A stretch of DNA of 34,806 bases, from the NCBI GenBank assembly GCA_903821335.1, contig CAIJKV010000049.1, positions 1-34,806 on the forward strand, read 5' to 3'. Positions 23,768 to 32,042 of the stretch are shown in pieces. This DNA comes from an uncultured beta proteobacterium (GTDB lineage Bacteria; Pseudomonadota; Gammaproteobacteria; Burkholderiales; Burkholderiaceae_B). Made by a program: the position numbers and the translations under genes. Each line of letters begins with the position of its first letter. Position 1 is the stretch's first letter. The notes below the pieces were generated by a model, which saw only the letters and a program-made list of their open reading frames with translations, was not told where the DNA came from and did not search any database.

Positions 23768-24936
23768 GCGACGCCACAGCAGCAGGACCTTTGCCGCCAC
23801 CGCGGCCCCGACACCATCAGGGTGTCTATGACGCGCTGGTGATAGGCGGCGGTCTGGTGGGCTCTGCCATCGCGTTTGGCCTGCGCCAGAAAGTCGAACA
23901 TGTGGCCGTCCTGGACGAAGGCGACGTTGCCTTTCGCGCCTCGCGCGGAAACTTTGGGCTGGTGTGGGTGCAAAGCAAAGGCATGGGCATGCCAGCTTAC
24001 GGACACTGGACCATGTCATCGCAGCAATTGTGGCCTCAGTTAGCAGGGTTACTCGAGGCACTGACCGGGCTGGACGTCGGGCTTGAGCAGCAGGGCGGCT
24101 TGCACCCCGTGCTGACCGACGAAGAGTACGCTGAGCGAATTAAATTCATGACCGGCTTGCTGGCGCAACCGGGGATGGTGCAGTACGACTGGAAAATGCT
24201 GGATCGCAAAGAACTGGCCGACCTGGTACCCGGGATCGGCCCCGAGGTCCGGGGAGCCACCTGGACGTCCGTCGACGGGGTGGCGAATCCGTTGAAAGTG
24301 CTGCGCGCGTTGCATACGGCGTTTGACCGGCAACATGTCGATTACCTGCCACTGCATCCTGTTGGCGATATTGCACAAAAAAATGGCGTATTCGAAATGA
24401 CGACGCCCCATGGTGTCATTCGCGCACACAAAGTCGTGCTGGCTTCGGGGCTGAATAACCAGATCCTCGGCAACAAGGTCGGGCTGGAGATTCCGGTACG
24501 GCCACAGCGCGGTCAGATTGTCGTACTTGAACGCACCCGACGCATTCTGCGCACGCCCTTCAGTACCCTGCGCCAGATGGAGGAAGGCACCTGGCTGATC
24601 GGAGACTCGCAGGAAGAAGCAGGATACGCGGACGGTATCGTCGGGTTGCCGGTACTGGCCACACTGGCCGACCGGGCAGTGCGCACGATGCCGGCGCTGC
24701 GCGACGTGCGGGTGGTGCGTTCGTGGTCAGCCTTGCGCGTCATGTCAAAAGACGGTTTTCCAATTTATGAGCAGTCGCAGACACATCCTGGCGCGTTCGT
24801 CGCGACCTGCCATAGCGGTGTGACGCTTGCGGCGGCGCACGCACTGCGCCTTGCACCCATGGTTGTCGAGGGCGCGTTGCCCGACGTCATGGCTCCATTT
24901 TCGACTCGGAGGTTTCATGTTCAACAGGCTGCCTGA
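23764..24936 (+). CDS. FAD-dependent oxidoreductase subunit, HcnC/DAO-like (beta-1)
   Basis: Flavoprotein of the D-amino-acid oxidase/glycine oxidase fold, 390 residues. The FAD-binding motif GGGLVG is at 28-33 after a proline-rich tail, and ASRGNFG (59-65) is the characteristic flavin-contact segment of HcnC/opine oxidase beta subunits. HSGVTLAAAHA near the C-terminus completes the FAD site. In known heteromeric dehydrogenases (hydrogen cyanide synthase HcnABC, octopine/nopaline oxidases, D-hydroxyproline dehydrogenase) this subunit oxidises the substrate C-N bond. The start overlaps the permease (ATGA) and the end overlaps the Fe-S subunit by 20 bases, consistent with complex assembly. A second DAO-type gene lies downstream at 26667. 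Confidence 0.9.
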   Translation: MSDATAAGPLPPPRPRHHQGVYDALVIGGGLVGSAIAFGLRQKVEHVAVLDEGDVAFRASRGNFGLVWVQSKGMGMPAYGHWTMSSQQLWPQLAGLLEALTGLDVGLEQQGGLHPVLTDEEYAERIKFMTGLLAQPGMVQYDWKMLDRKELADLVPGIGPEVRGATWTSVDGVANPLKVLRALHTAFDRQHVDYLPLHPVGDIAQKNGVFEMTTPHGVIRAHKVVLASGLNNQILGNKVGLEIPVRPQRGQIVVLERTRRILRTPFSTLRQMEEGTWLIGDSQEEAGYADGIVGLPVLATLADRAVRTMPALRDVRVVRSWSALRVMSKDGFPIYEQSQTHPGAFVATCHSGVTLAAAHALRLAPMVVEGALPDVMAPFSTRRFHVQQAA

Positions 24937-25225
24937 AGCACTGCAGGCTCTTTCACAAAGGCCCGTGGTGGTCACCATCAACGGCGAGGCCGTCCGCTGC
25001 CGCGAAGGCGACAGCGTTGCCGCGGCGATGCTGGCAGCCGGATATTCCGACTGTCGCGATACGCCTGTCAAAGCGGTCGCGCGCGGCCCGTTCTGCCTGA
25101 TGGGGATTTGCTACGACTGCCTGGTCACGATCAACGGGCAACCCAATCAGCAGAGTTGCATGACACCGGTTCGGGCCGGCATGACGATTGAACGCCAGCA
25201 CGGCGCACGTGGGGTGCAGGAATGA
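24917..25225 (+). CDS. Small [2Fe-2S] ferredoxin-like subunit, HcnA/LhpF-like (gamma)
   Basis: Electron-transfer subunit of 102 residues with the Fer2_4-type cluster: C60, C65 and C68 in FCLMGICYDC plus C81. The N-terminal half (VTINGEAVRCREGDSVAAAML) is the usual beta-grasp start. The ATG at 24917 was chosen because CGGAGG lies just upstream and it matches the family start; the longer opening back to 24827 runs inside the preceding gene. The 20-base overlap with beta-1 and the ATGA overlap with alpha mark the three as subunits made together. It probably passes electrons within the complex; the final acceptor is likely the respiratory chain (inference). Confidence 0.9.
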   Translation: MFNRLPEALQALSQRPVVVTINGEAVRCREGDSVAAAMLAAGYSDCRDTPVKAVARGPFCLMGICYDCLVTINGQPNQQSCMTPVRAGMTIERQHGARGVQE

Positions 25226-26670
25226 TTTCAGTCACGCAATGCGAATTGCTGGTGGTCGGCGCCGGTCCCGCGGGCCTGGCCGCGGCCACCACGGCGGCGC
25301 AACTTGGCGTCAACACCGTGCTGCTCGACGAGCAGCCGGCACCTGGTGGGCAGATATACCGCGCCATCACGACGACACCCATCAAAGGCCGCGACATTCT
25401 TGGCCAGGATTACTGGCACGGCGAGTCGCTGATCGAACCGTTCAAACGCTCGGGCGCCCAATACGTGCCCGGTGCCACGGTATGGGCGGTTTCACAGATG
25501 ACTGTCCCGGAGTCGGTGCAAGGGTTTGAAGTGGGCTACTCAGTGGGTGGCCAGGCCAACATGTTGCAGGCCCGGCACATTCTGCTGGCGACTGGGGCGC
25601 AAGAACGGCCATTCCCGATTCCCGGATGGACATTACCTGGGGTCATGACCGTCGGCGCCGCGCAGATTTTGCTCAAGTCGGCGGGCTTGGTGCCTGGTCA
25701 GCGCACGGTTCTGGCGGGATGCGGGCCCTTGTTGTACCTGCTTGCGTGGCAGTATTTGAACGCGGGCATCAAGGTCGATGCCTTGCTTGACACCACGCCG
25801 GCCGGCCGGTTGTTGCGTGCGTTGCCCCACGCCTGGGGGTTCCTGCGGTCACCCTATCTGACCAAAGGCCTGAAGTTGCTGCGTGACGTCAAGGCCAGCG
25901 TGCGCGTGGTACGTGGCGTGACGGCCCTGCAAGCCCAGGGTGACGGCAAGCTCGATAGCGTGCGCTTCACGGCGCAAGGACAAACCGAGACGCTGCCGGT
26001 GGACCAGCTCTTGCTGCACCAGGGCGTGATTCCCAACATCAACCTGTCGCAGGCCATCGGCGTGGACCAGCGCTGGAACGAGCGATTGCTGTGTTGGGAG
26101 CCTGGCGTAGACGAGTGGGGCAATACCAGTGTCGCGCATGTGGGTATTGCCGGGGACGGCGCCGGCATTGCGGGCGCCTTGGCCGCCGAACATCGCGGTC
26201 GTATCGCCGCGCTCGAGGTCGCCATGCAGTTGGGCAAGATCGACCGGGCCAAACGCGATGCCTCCGTGACGCCGGAACGCGTTGCGCTGGAAAGAGCCGT
26301 GCGTGGTCGTGACTTTTTCGAGGTTCTGTACCAGCCTGCCGATGTCTTTCGCTTGCCCACGGGCGACACGGTTGTCTGTCGCTGTGAAGAAGTGACCGCC
26401 GACCAGATACGTGAAACAGTCAAGCTGGGCTGCCCCGGGCCGAACCAGATGAAGTCATTCCTGCGTTGCGGCATGGGCCCCTGCCAGGGACGATTCTGCA
26501 GTGTCACGGTGACCGAACTCATCGCGCAGGAACGGGGTGTGTCGCCCCAGGAGGTGGGTCATTACAGATTGCGCTTTCCGACCAAGCCGCTGACGCTTGG
26601 TGAGCTGGCGGCCTTGCCACAAACCGACGACTCACGCAAAGCGGTCATCCGACTCAAAAAGCAGCCATGA
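25222..26670 (+). CDS. NAD(P)/FAD-dependent oxidoreductase with BFD-like [2Fe-2S] domain, HcnB/OoxA-like (alpha)
   Basis: Large flavoprotein subunit of 482 residues. FAD motif GAGPAG is at 13-18 and a second dinucleotide fold lies near residue 163 (VLAGCGPLLYL). A C-terminal bacterioferritin-associated-ferredoxin-like cluster uses C386 and C388 (VCRCEEV) with C416/C421/C426 (CGMGPCQGRFC). This is the alpha-subunit layout of hydrogen cyanide synthase, octopine/nopaline oxidase and D-hydroxyproline dehydrogenase complexes. It overlaps both neighbours by ATGA, placing it between the gamma subunit and the second DAO-type subunit. All cluster cysteines are intact, so the protein looks functional. 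Confidence 0.92.
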   Translation: MISVTQCELLVVGAGPAGLAAATTAAQLGVNTVLLDEQPAPGGQIYRAITTTPIKGRDILGQDYWHGESLIEPFKRSGAQYVPGATVWAVSQMTVPESVQGFEVGYSVGGQANMLQARHILLATGAQERPFPIPGWTLPGVMTVGAAQILLKSAGLVPGQRTVLAGCGPLLYLLAWQYLNAGIKVDALLDTTPAGRLLRALPHAWGFLRSPYLTKGLKLLRDVKASVRVVRGVTALQAQGDGKLDSVRFTAQGQTETLPVDQLLLHQGVIPNINLSQAIGVDQRWNERLLCWEPGVDEWGNTSVAHVGIAGDGAGIAGALAAEHRGRIAALEVAMQLGKIDRAKRDASVTPERVALERAVRGRDFFEVLYQPADVFRLPTGDTVVCRCEEVTADQIRETVKLGCPGPNQMKSFLRCGMGPCQGRFCSVTVTELIAQERGVSPQEVGHYRLRFPTKPLTLGELAALPQTDDSRKAVIRLKKQP

Positions 26671-27800
26671 CCTCGTCAGCGCATTTAGCTCCGGTCATCA
26701 TCATTGGCGGTGGCTTGCATGGCAGCGCGACGGCCCTGCACCTGGCCCGTGCCGGGGTGCATGCACTGGTGCTTGAAAAAAACTACATCGGTCGTCATGC
26801 GTCAGGGGTCAATGCCGGTGGCGTGCGCACGCTGACACGCCATCTGGCTGAAGTGCCGCTGTCGCTCGCCTCGCGCGCGATCTGGTTGCACATTCGCGAT
26901 TGGGTCGATGACGACTGCGGTTTCGAACAAAACGGTCAAATGCGTGTTGCGGAAAACGAGGCTGATGTCAGGATCCTGGAAGAACGATTCCGAACCATGA
27001 CTGCGCATGGCTATACCCATGAGCAGTTGATCTCGGCCGACGAAGTGCGGGCCATTGCGCCGGCCATTACGCCAACGATCCGCGGTGGTCTGATCGCGCG
27101 GGAAGACGGGTCTGCCGATCCCTATCAGACGACGCGCGCCTTTCGACGCAAAGCCGAAAGCCTGGGTGCTCGGGTCATCGAGGGTATCCAGGTGCGCACG
27201 GTTGCGCGCCAGGGCGCTGACTGGAAAATCACGACAGACCAGGGCGTCTTTAGCAGCCCGGTCCTGGTGAACTGCGCGGGCGCCTGGGCGGACAAGCTGC
27301 CCGCGCAGTTTGGTGAACCCGTGCCACTTGAGGCGGTCGGCCCCATGATGCTGGTCACGACGCGAATGCCGCACTTTCTGGACCCGGTCGTGCTGGGCAC
27401 CGGCAGGCCCTTGTCGTTCAAGCAGCGTGCCAACGGCACAGTGCTGATAGGCGGCGGGCGCCTGGCCTGGGTCGACCGTGACCGTGAATGGAGCGAACTG
27501 GATTTCCGCTCGCTCGGTGAGGGTGCGCGCACCGTATGCGATTTGTTTCCGCATATGGCGCAAGCGGTCGTCAATCGTGGCTGGGCGGGGATCGAGGCGA
27601 GTATGCCCGATGGCATCCCCGTGATCGGGCCAAGCAGCACGGAGTCGAATCTTTTTCATGCCTTTGGTTTCTCGGCGCATGGGTTCCAGTTGGGGCCGAT
27701 TGTCGGCAAGATCACGTCAGACCTGATCACCACCGGCCAGACCGATTTGCCGATTGCACCGTTTTCAATTTCACGATTTCAATCCACTGCGGTCGTTTAG
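26667..27800 (+). CDS. FAD-dependent oxidoreductase subunit, DAO/SoxB-like (beta-2)
   Basis: Second DAO-fold flavoprotein, 377 residues, with GGGLHGS at 14-20 and ASGVNAGG (45-52) at the flavin-contact position, closer in style to sarcosine-oxidase-beta/SoxB proteins than to beta-1. The C-terminal segment GFSAHGFQLGPIVGK is conserved in that group. It is clearly not a recent copy of the gene at 23764, since the two differ in almost every motif. ATGA coupling to alpha indicates that it belongs to the same complex or uses the same alpha/gamma pair. Known relatives have one beta subunit, so having two is the odd feature of this operon. Substrate unknown. Confidence 0.9.
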   Translation: MTSSAHLAPVIIIGGGLHGSATALHLARAGVHALVLEKNYIGRHASGVNAGGVRTLTRHLAEVPLSLASRAIWLHIRDWVDDDCGFEQNGQMRVAENEADVRILEERFRTMTAHGYTHEQLISADEVRAIAPAITPTIRGGLIAREDGSADPYQTTRAFRRKAESLGARVIEGIQVRTVARQGADWKITTDQGVFSSPVLVNCAGAWADKLPAQFGEPVPLEAVGPMMLVTTRMPHFLDPVVLGTGRPLSFKQRANGTVLIGGGRLAWVDRDREWSELDFRSLGEGARTVCDLFPHMAQAVVNRGWAGIEASMPDGIPVIGPSSTESNLFHAFGFSAHGFQLGPIVGKITSDLITTGQTDLPIAPFSISRFQSTAVV

Positions 27801-27832
27801 CTATTGTGACGACCGCCTTTCAGGAGTTTTGT

Positions 27833-28186
27833 ATGCACACGATCATTCGTCAGGATTCCAATGCCCGCCTCAGCCGGGTCGTCATCCACGGAGACACGGT
27901 TTACGTGGCGGGTGTGACGTCAGCGGAACAGGGTGACATCGTTGCGCAGACGCGCGATGTTCTTGCCAAAATCGACGGCTATCTGGCCAGCGCAGGCAGT
28001 GATAAGCGCCATCTGTTGTCCGTCCAGATCTGGCTTAAAAATATCGAGGCAGACTTTGCCGGCATGAATAGCGTCTGGGCCGAGTGGGCACCCGCCGATG
28101 CCTTGCCTACCCGTGCCACCTGCGAAGCCAGGCTTGCGGCGCCTGAACTGCTTGTCGAAATCATTGTGACGGCAGCAAAAAAATAG
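27833..28186 (+). CDS. RidA-family imine/enamine deaminase
   Basis: Protein of 117 residues of the Rid (YjgF/YER057c/UK114) family, which hydrolyses reactive imines and enamines to keto acids and ammonia. The substrate-binding arginine R94 (PTRATCEA) and glutamate E109 (LLVEI) at the expected positions suggest a catalytically competent member. The ATG at 27833 has AGGAG upstream; the longer frame from 27536 is discarded. It lies 32 bases after the beta-2 gene. The 2-imino product of amine oxidation by the preceding flavoproteins is the kind of molecule Rid proteins clear, so its place at the end of the operon is biochemically sensible (inference). Confidence 0.9.
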   Translation: MHTIIRQDSNARLSRVVIHGDTVYVAGVTSAEQGDIVAQTRDVLAKIDGYLASAGSDKRHLLSVQIWLKNIEADFAGMNSVWAEWAPADALPTRATCEARLAAPELLVEIIVTAAKK

Positions 28187-28230
28187 GCAAACCGGGAAAT
28201 GGCAAATTTGGCGAGCGTGGTCTGAAATGA

Positions 28231-28252
28231 CTCGGCGACGCACGCCGCCGAG
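28231..28252. terminator. Hairpin between convergent RidA and methyltransferase genes
   Basis: CTCGGCG (28231-28237) and CGCCGAG (28246-28252) form a seven-pair GC-rich stem with an 8-base loop, 44 bases after the RidA stop and 31 bases beyond the stop of the convergent methyltransferase. No T-run is present, so it is only a modest terminator candidate. Confidence 0.35.
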
Positions 28253-28283
28253 CTGACTGGGCCTGACAGCGCCTGATAGCGAC

Positions 28284-28901
28284 TTACAGCGCCTTGGTCG
28301 CCACCATATCCACGAGCGCGGATATGCCCTGGTGACGCGCCCCTTCGCTGAGTGACGCGTCGTACTCTTGCAGCACTTCAATCTTCATGGCGCTAAAGGC
28401 CTCGCGCACGATTGCAGGGGTGTACAGGTTCTCAGCGTCGCCGGGCCCGCCCGTCTTGTACTCAAGTTGCTTGAGGCCATAGCCCTCGAGCAATAGCAGG
28501 CCGCCTGGCTTGACCGCTTGCTGCATGCCGGCAAAGATCGCCGCGCGCATTTTCGGGTTGGCAAACTGGAAAAAGATACCGACGACAGCGTCGAATTGTT
28601 GCGCTGCCCAGTCCCACTCCATGATGTCGCGGGTGATCACATGCAGCGCGACCCCGCGTTCTTTTGCCAGTGCGCGGGCTCTTTCCGAGCCGGCAGGCGC
28701 TGCGTCGACGGACCAGACTTCGCAGCCTTGCTCGGCCATCCAGACACCGTTGCGCCCCTCGCCGTCTGCCACGGCCAGCACGGTCATGTTAGGTTTGAAG
28801 CGTGCACGCTGTCGTTCAAGAAATGCATTGGGTGCTTTGCCAAACAGATAGTCGTCCGAGGCGCGATATCTTTCGTTCCAGTGCGAGATGGCAGGTTTCA
28901 T
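28284..28901 (-). CDS. SAM-dependent class I methyltransferase
   Basis: Protein of 205 residues with a class I methyltransferase core: motif I VLAVADGEGR (41-50), the acidic residue D66 at the end of strand 2, and the post-I/II region EWDWAAQQFDAVVGIF. The N-terminal WNERYRASDDYLFGKAPNAF segment resembles the TehB/thiopurine-like group of small-molecule methyltransferases. The substrate is not identifiable. It is convergent with RidA and divergent from the flavoprotein gene at 29055. There is no evident link to the oxidase operon. Confidence 0.85.
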   Translation of the reverse strand: MKPAISHWNERYRASDDYLFGKAPNAFLERQRARFKPNMTVLAVADGEGRNGVWMAEQGCEVWSVDAAPAGSERARALAKERGVALHVITRDIMEWDWAAQQFDAVVGIFFQFANPKMRAAIFAGMQQAVKPGGLLLLEGYGLKQLEYKTGGPGDAENLYTPAIVREAFSAMKIEVLQEYDASLSEGARHQGISALVDMVATKAL

Positions 28902-29054
28902 CGTGTGTGGTCAGTGGGTGAGTAGGTTCAACGCAAGCAAACCGCCGCCCTGGCGGCTGTGTTCCAATCGGTCAACTGTCCGTCGATCATAAGGCCTTTG
29001 CAAACAGTGCGCATCGTGTTGCGTCAAACGCGCAATTCCCCACAGGAAAATCAT

Positions 29055-30287
29055 TTGTCTACCGTCGCAGTGATCGGAGCGGGTCCGGCGGGCCTCATGG
29101 CAGCCGAAATCCTTGCCAGCCAGGGCGCAACCGTGCGTGTCTTTGAGAGCCAGCCTTCCGCAGGGCGCAAGTTCCTCATGGCGGGCCGCGGCGGGCTCAA
29201 TATTACGCATGCCGAACCCGCCGAACAATTCCTGAAACGCTATGGCGCACGTGCGCCCCAGATGCAGACCATGCTCGGGCAGTTCGATGCCAAGGCCTTG
29301 CGTGAGTGGGTGCACGGCCTGGGAATAGAGACCTTCGTCGGGTCCTCGGGTCGGGTGTTCCCGCAAGAGATGAAGGCCGCGCCCCTCCTGCGTGCCTGGC
29401 TGCACCGCCTGCGCGGGCAAGGTGTACGGTTTTCAATGCGTCATCGCTGGCTGGGCTGGACACACAATCATCAGCTTCGCTTCATGACTCCAGAGGGCGA
29501 ATTGACGTTCGCAGTCGATGCCACGGTGCTGGCACTAGGAGGTGGCAGTTGGTCCAGCCTGGGGTCGGACGGCGCCTGGGTGCCCTGGTTGCAAGCGCAA
29601 GGCGTGGACCTCGCGCCCTTGTTGCCCAGCAATTGTGGTTTCGAAACCCGCTGGAGTCAGCACTTTATTGACCAATGTGCCGGTGAGCCAATCAAGACGG
29701 CCGCATTCTGGGTTGGCAACGCAACCGCTGCGCATGTCCGCGGCGAGTGTATGGTGACGGCGCACGGACTGGAAGGCGGCGTGGTCTATGCGCTGTCGGC
29801 GCCGTTGCGTGACCAGATTCTGTCGCGCGGGCAGGTGACGCTGCATCTCGACCTGCTGCCTGACCATGACGCACAGCGGGTGCTCGATGAAATCTCGCGG
29901 TCGCGTGGCACTAAATCCATGTCGACGCATTTGCGTACGCGACTCGGTCTGCATGGCGTGCGTGCGGCCTTGCTGCGCGAATGCCTGACAGCCCAGACGT
30001 TCAACGACCCGCAAAAGCTTGCGGCCGGGATCAAGGCCTTACCGATCGTTCTGCACGCGTGTCGTCCGATTGATGAGGCGATCAGCACTGCTGGCGGCGT
30101 ACGATTCGAAGGCCTGGACGAACACGCGATGATCAAAAACCTCCCTGGCGTCTTCTGTGCTGGCGAAATGCTCGACTGGGAAGCACCAACAGGAGGCTAT
30201 CTCCTGAACGGTGCCATGGCCACTGGCAAGGCCGCAGCGCTGGGGGTGGCAAACTGGTTATCTGCCCAAGAGCCTGAAAACCAATAA
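29055..30287 (+). CDS. PP_4765/HI0933-family NAD(P)/FAD-dependent flavoprotein
   Basis: Flavoprotein of 410 residues with FAD motif GAGPAG (8-13) and the family signature GRKFLMAGRGGLNIT (37-51), followed near the C-terminus by GVFCAGEMLDWEAPTGGYLLNGAMATG. This matches the uncharacterised PP_4765-type branch (as I recall, TIGR03862) of the HI0933/YhiN proteins. The start is set at the TTG 29055, which has AGGAAA at a good distance and places the Rossmann strand at residue 3; the opening from 28959 would add 32 residues with no similarity. Biochemical role unknown in the family. No operon partner; the next gene begins 85 bases on. Confidence 0.85.
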   Translation: MSTVAVIGAGPAGLMAAEILASQGATVRVFESQPSAGRKFLMAGRGGLNITHAEPAEQFLKRYGARAPQMQTMLGQFDAKALREWVHGLGIETFVGSSGRVFPQEMKAAPLLRAWLHRLRGQGVRFSMRHRWLGWTHNHQLRFMTPEGELTFAVDATVLALGGGSWSSLGSDGAWVPWLQAQGVDLAPLLPSNCGFETRWSQHFIDQCAGEPIKTAAFWVGNATAAHVRGECMVTAHGLEGGVVYALSAPLRDQILSRGQVTLHLDLLPDHDAQRVLDEISRSRGTKSMSTHLRTRLGLHGVRAALLRECLTAQTFNDPQKLAAGIKALPIVLHACRPIDEAISTAGGVRFEGLDEHAMIKNLPGVFCAGEMLDWEAPTGGYLLNGAMATGKAAALGVANWLSAQEPENQ

Positions 30288-30372
30288 AATGCATTGCACT
30301 CCTCGCAAACAACTGCCAGGGTGACTTGCAAATATCGACTATCCACACCCCGATTCCGGAGTCCGTCACGCC

Positions 30373-31992
30373 ATGGCCGCAACACATTCACTTGATTACG
30401 ACTACATCGTGGTGGGTGCCGGCTCGGCGGGTTGTCTGCTGGCCAACCGCCTGTCGGCAGACCCCGGCAACCGCGTGCTGCTGCTCGAGGCCGGGGGCCC
30501 CGACAACTGGCACTGGATTCACATTCCGGTGGGCTATCTGTACTGCATTGGCAATCCGCGCACCGACTGGTGCTATCGCACCAAGGCAGACCCCGGCATC
30601 AATGGCCGTCAATTGGGTTATCCGCGCGGTCGTGTCCTGGGTGGTTGCTCGTCCATCAATGGCATGATCTACATGCGCGGGCAGCGCGGCGATTACGACA
30701 GCTGGGCGGCGGCGGGCAATGCGGGCTGGGGTTGGGACGATGTCCTGCCGTTATTCAAGGGCATGGAAGACCACCATGCTGGTGCCAGCGCGTTCCACGG
30801 CGCGGGTGGCGAGTGGCGGGTCGAGCGGGTGCGCCTGTCCTGGGAAATTCTTGACGCTTTTCGCCAGGCCGCGGATCAGGCCGGGATTCGTCCGGTGCAG
30901 GACTTCAACCGCGGGGACAACGAGGGCAGTGATTACTTCGAAGTCAATCAGCGCGCTGGCTGGCGCTGGAATACCTCCAAGGCGTTTCTGCGGCCCGTCA
31001 TGCATCGTCGCAATCTGACAGTGCTCACCGGCGCACACACCCGGCGACTGGTGTTTGAGGGTCGTCGCGCAACCGGTGTCGAGTTTGAAAAAGACGGGCA
31101 GCGCCAGACAGCACGGGCCCACCGCGAAGTCGTCCTGGCTGCCGGTTCAATTGGTTCGGTCCAGCTACTCCAGGCCTCTGGCGTGGGCCCTGCTGGTGTG
31201 CTCGGCCCACTGGGCGTGCCGGTTGTGCATGACTTGCCGGGTGTGGGACAAAATCTGCAGGATCATCTGCAACTGCGCATGGTGTATCGGGTTCAGGGCA
31301 CGCGCACCCTGAACACCATGGTCAATTCGTGGTGGGGCAAGGCCATGATCGGGCTGGAATACGCGCTCACGCGACGCGGCCCGATGAGCATGGCACCCTC
31401 CCAGTTGGGTGTGTTTGCCAAATCAGATCCCGGACAGGCCCGCGCGAACGTCGAATACCACGTGCAGCCCTTGTCGCTCGAGAAATTTGGAGAACCTCTG
31501 CACAGTTTTCCGGCCTTCACCGCCTCAATCTGCAACGTGCGTCCGACCAGTCGCGGCCACGTGAATATTGTGTCGCCCGATACGGCACAGGCGCCCGAGA
31601 TCCTGTGCAACTACCTCTCAACCGAAGAGGATCGTCGCGTGGCGGCGGACAGCATCCGCCTGACACGACGCATCGTGGGCCAGCAAGCGCTCGCCCGCTT
31701 CAAGCCGCAAGAGGTCAAGCCGGGCCTCACAGGAGACACGGACCAGGCATTGGTGACTGCCGCCGGCGACATCGGCACCACCATCTTTCATCCGGTGGGC
31801 ACTTGCAAGATGGGCCACGACCCGATGGCCGTGGTGGATGCAAGATTGCGCGTGCACGGCATACAGGGCTTGCGCGTGGCCGATGCGTCCATCATGCCGA
31901 GCATCACGTCAGGCAATACGAATTCGCCTGCCATCATGATCGCCGAAAAAGCCGCACAGATGATTCTGGCCGATCAGGCGGCACGGGCCTGA
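30373..31992 (+). CDS. GMC-family FAD-dependent oxidoreductase (alcohol/choline dehydrogenase-like)
   Basis: Glucose-methanol-choline oxidoreductase of 539 residues that oxidises an alcohol to an aldehyde. The FAD-binding GAGSAG is at 15-20, GGCSSINGMIYMRG is the first GMC signature and GSIGSVQLLQASGVGP the second. Near the C-terminus the active-site histidine is H473 in FHPVGTCKMG, with N517 in SGNTNSPA as the usual partner. The length fits choline dehydrogenase and AlkJ-type alcohol dehydrogenases, which cannot be separated by eye. The ATG has a weak GGAG about eleven bases upstream. It is convergent with allA, and the two stop codons lie in the arms of an inverted repeat. Confidence 0.92.
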   Translation: MAATHSLDYDYIVVGAGSAGCLLANRLSADPGNRVLLLEAGGPDNWHWIHIPVGYLYCIGNPRTDWCYRTKADPGINGRQLGYPRGRVLGGCSSINGMIYMRGQRGDYDSWAAAGNAGWGWDDVLPLFKGMEDHHAGASAFHGAGGEWRVERVRLSWEILDAFRQAADQAGIRPVQDFNRGDNEGSDYFEVNQRAGWRWNTSKAFLRPVMHRRNLTVLTGAHTRRLVFEGRRATGVEFEKDGQRQTARAHREVVLAAGSIGSVQLLQASGVGPAGVLGPLGVPVVHDLPGVGQNLQDHLQLRMVYRVQGTRTLNTMVNSWWGKAMIGLEYALTRRGPMSMAPSQLGVFAKSDPGQARANVEYHVQPLSLEKFGEPLHSFPAFTASICNVRPTSRGHVNIVSPDTAQAPEILCNYLSTEEDRRVAADSIRLTRRIVGQQALARFKPQEVKPGLTGDTDQALVTAAGDIGTTIFHPVGTCKMGHDPMAVVDARLRVHGIQGLRVADASIMPSITSGNTNSPAIMIAEKAAQMILADQAARA

Positions 31993-32042
31993 CGGGGTTG
32001 TGCAGCACTGCCCTGTAACGTGCGGCGCGTGACCGTCAGGCC
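31986..32042. terminator. 10-bp-arm inverted repeat containing both convergent stop codons
   Basis: GGCCTGACGG (31986-31995) and CCGTCAGGCC (32033-32042) are exact inverted complements 37 bases apart. The GMC stop TGA (31990-31992) is in the left arm and the allA stop (complement of TCA, 32036-32038) is in the right arm. It could serve as a bidirectional transcript-end structure, though the long loop and lack of a T-run make that uncertain. Confidence 0.4.

Noticed and set aside
28959-29054. N-terminal extension of the PP_4765-type flavoprotein
   Set aside because: The extra 32 residues have no family similarity, while the TTG at 29055 has a good ribosome site and places the FAD motif at the normal position.
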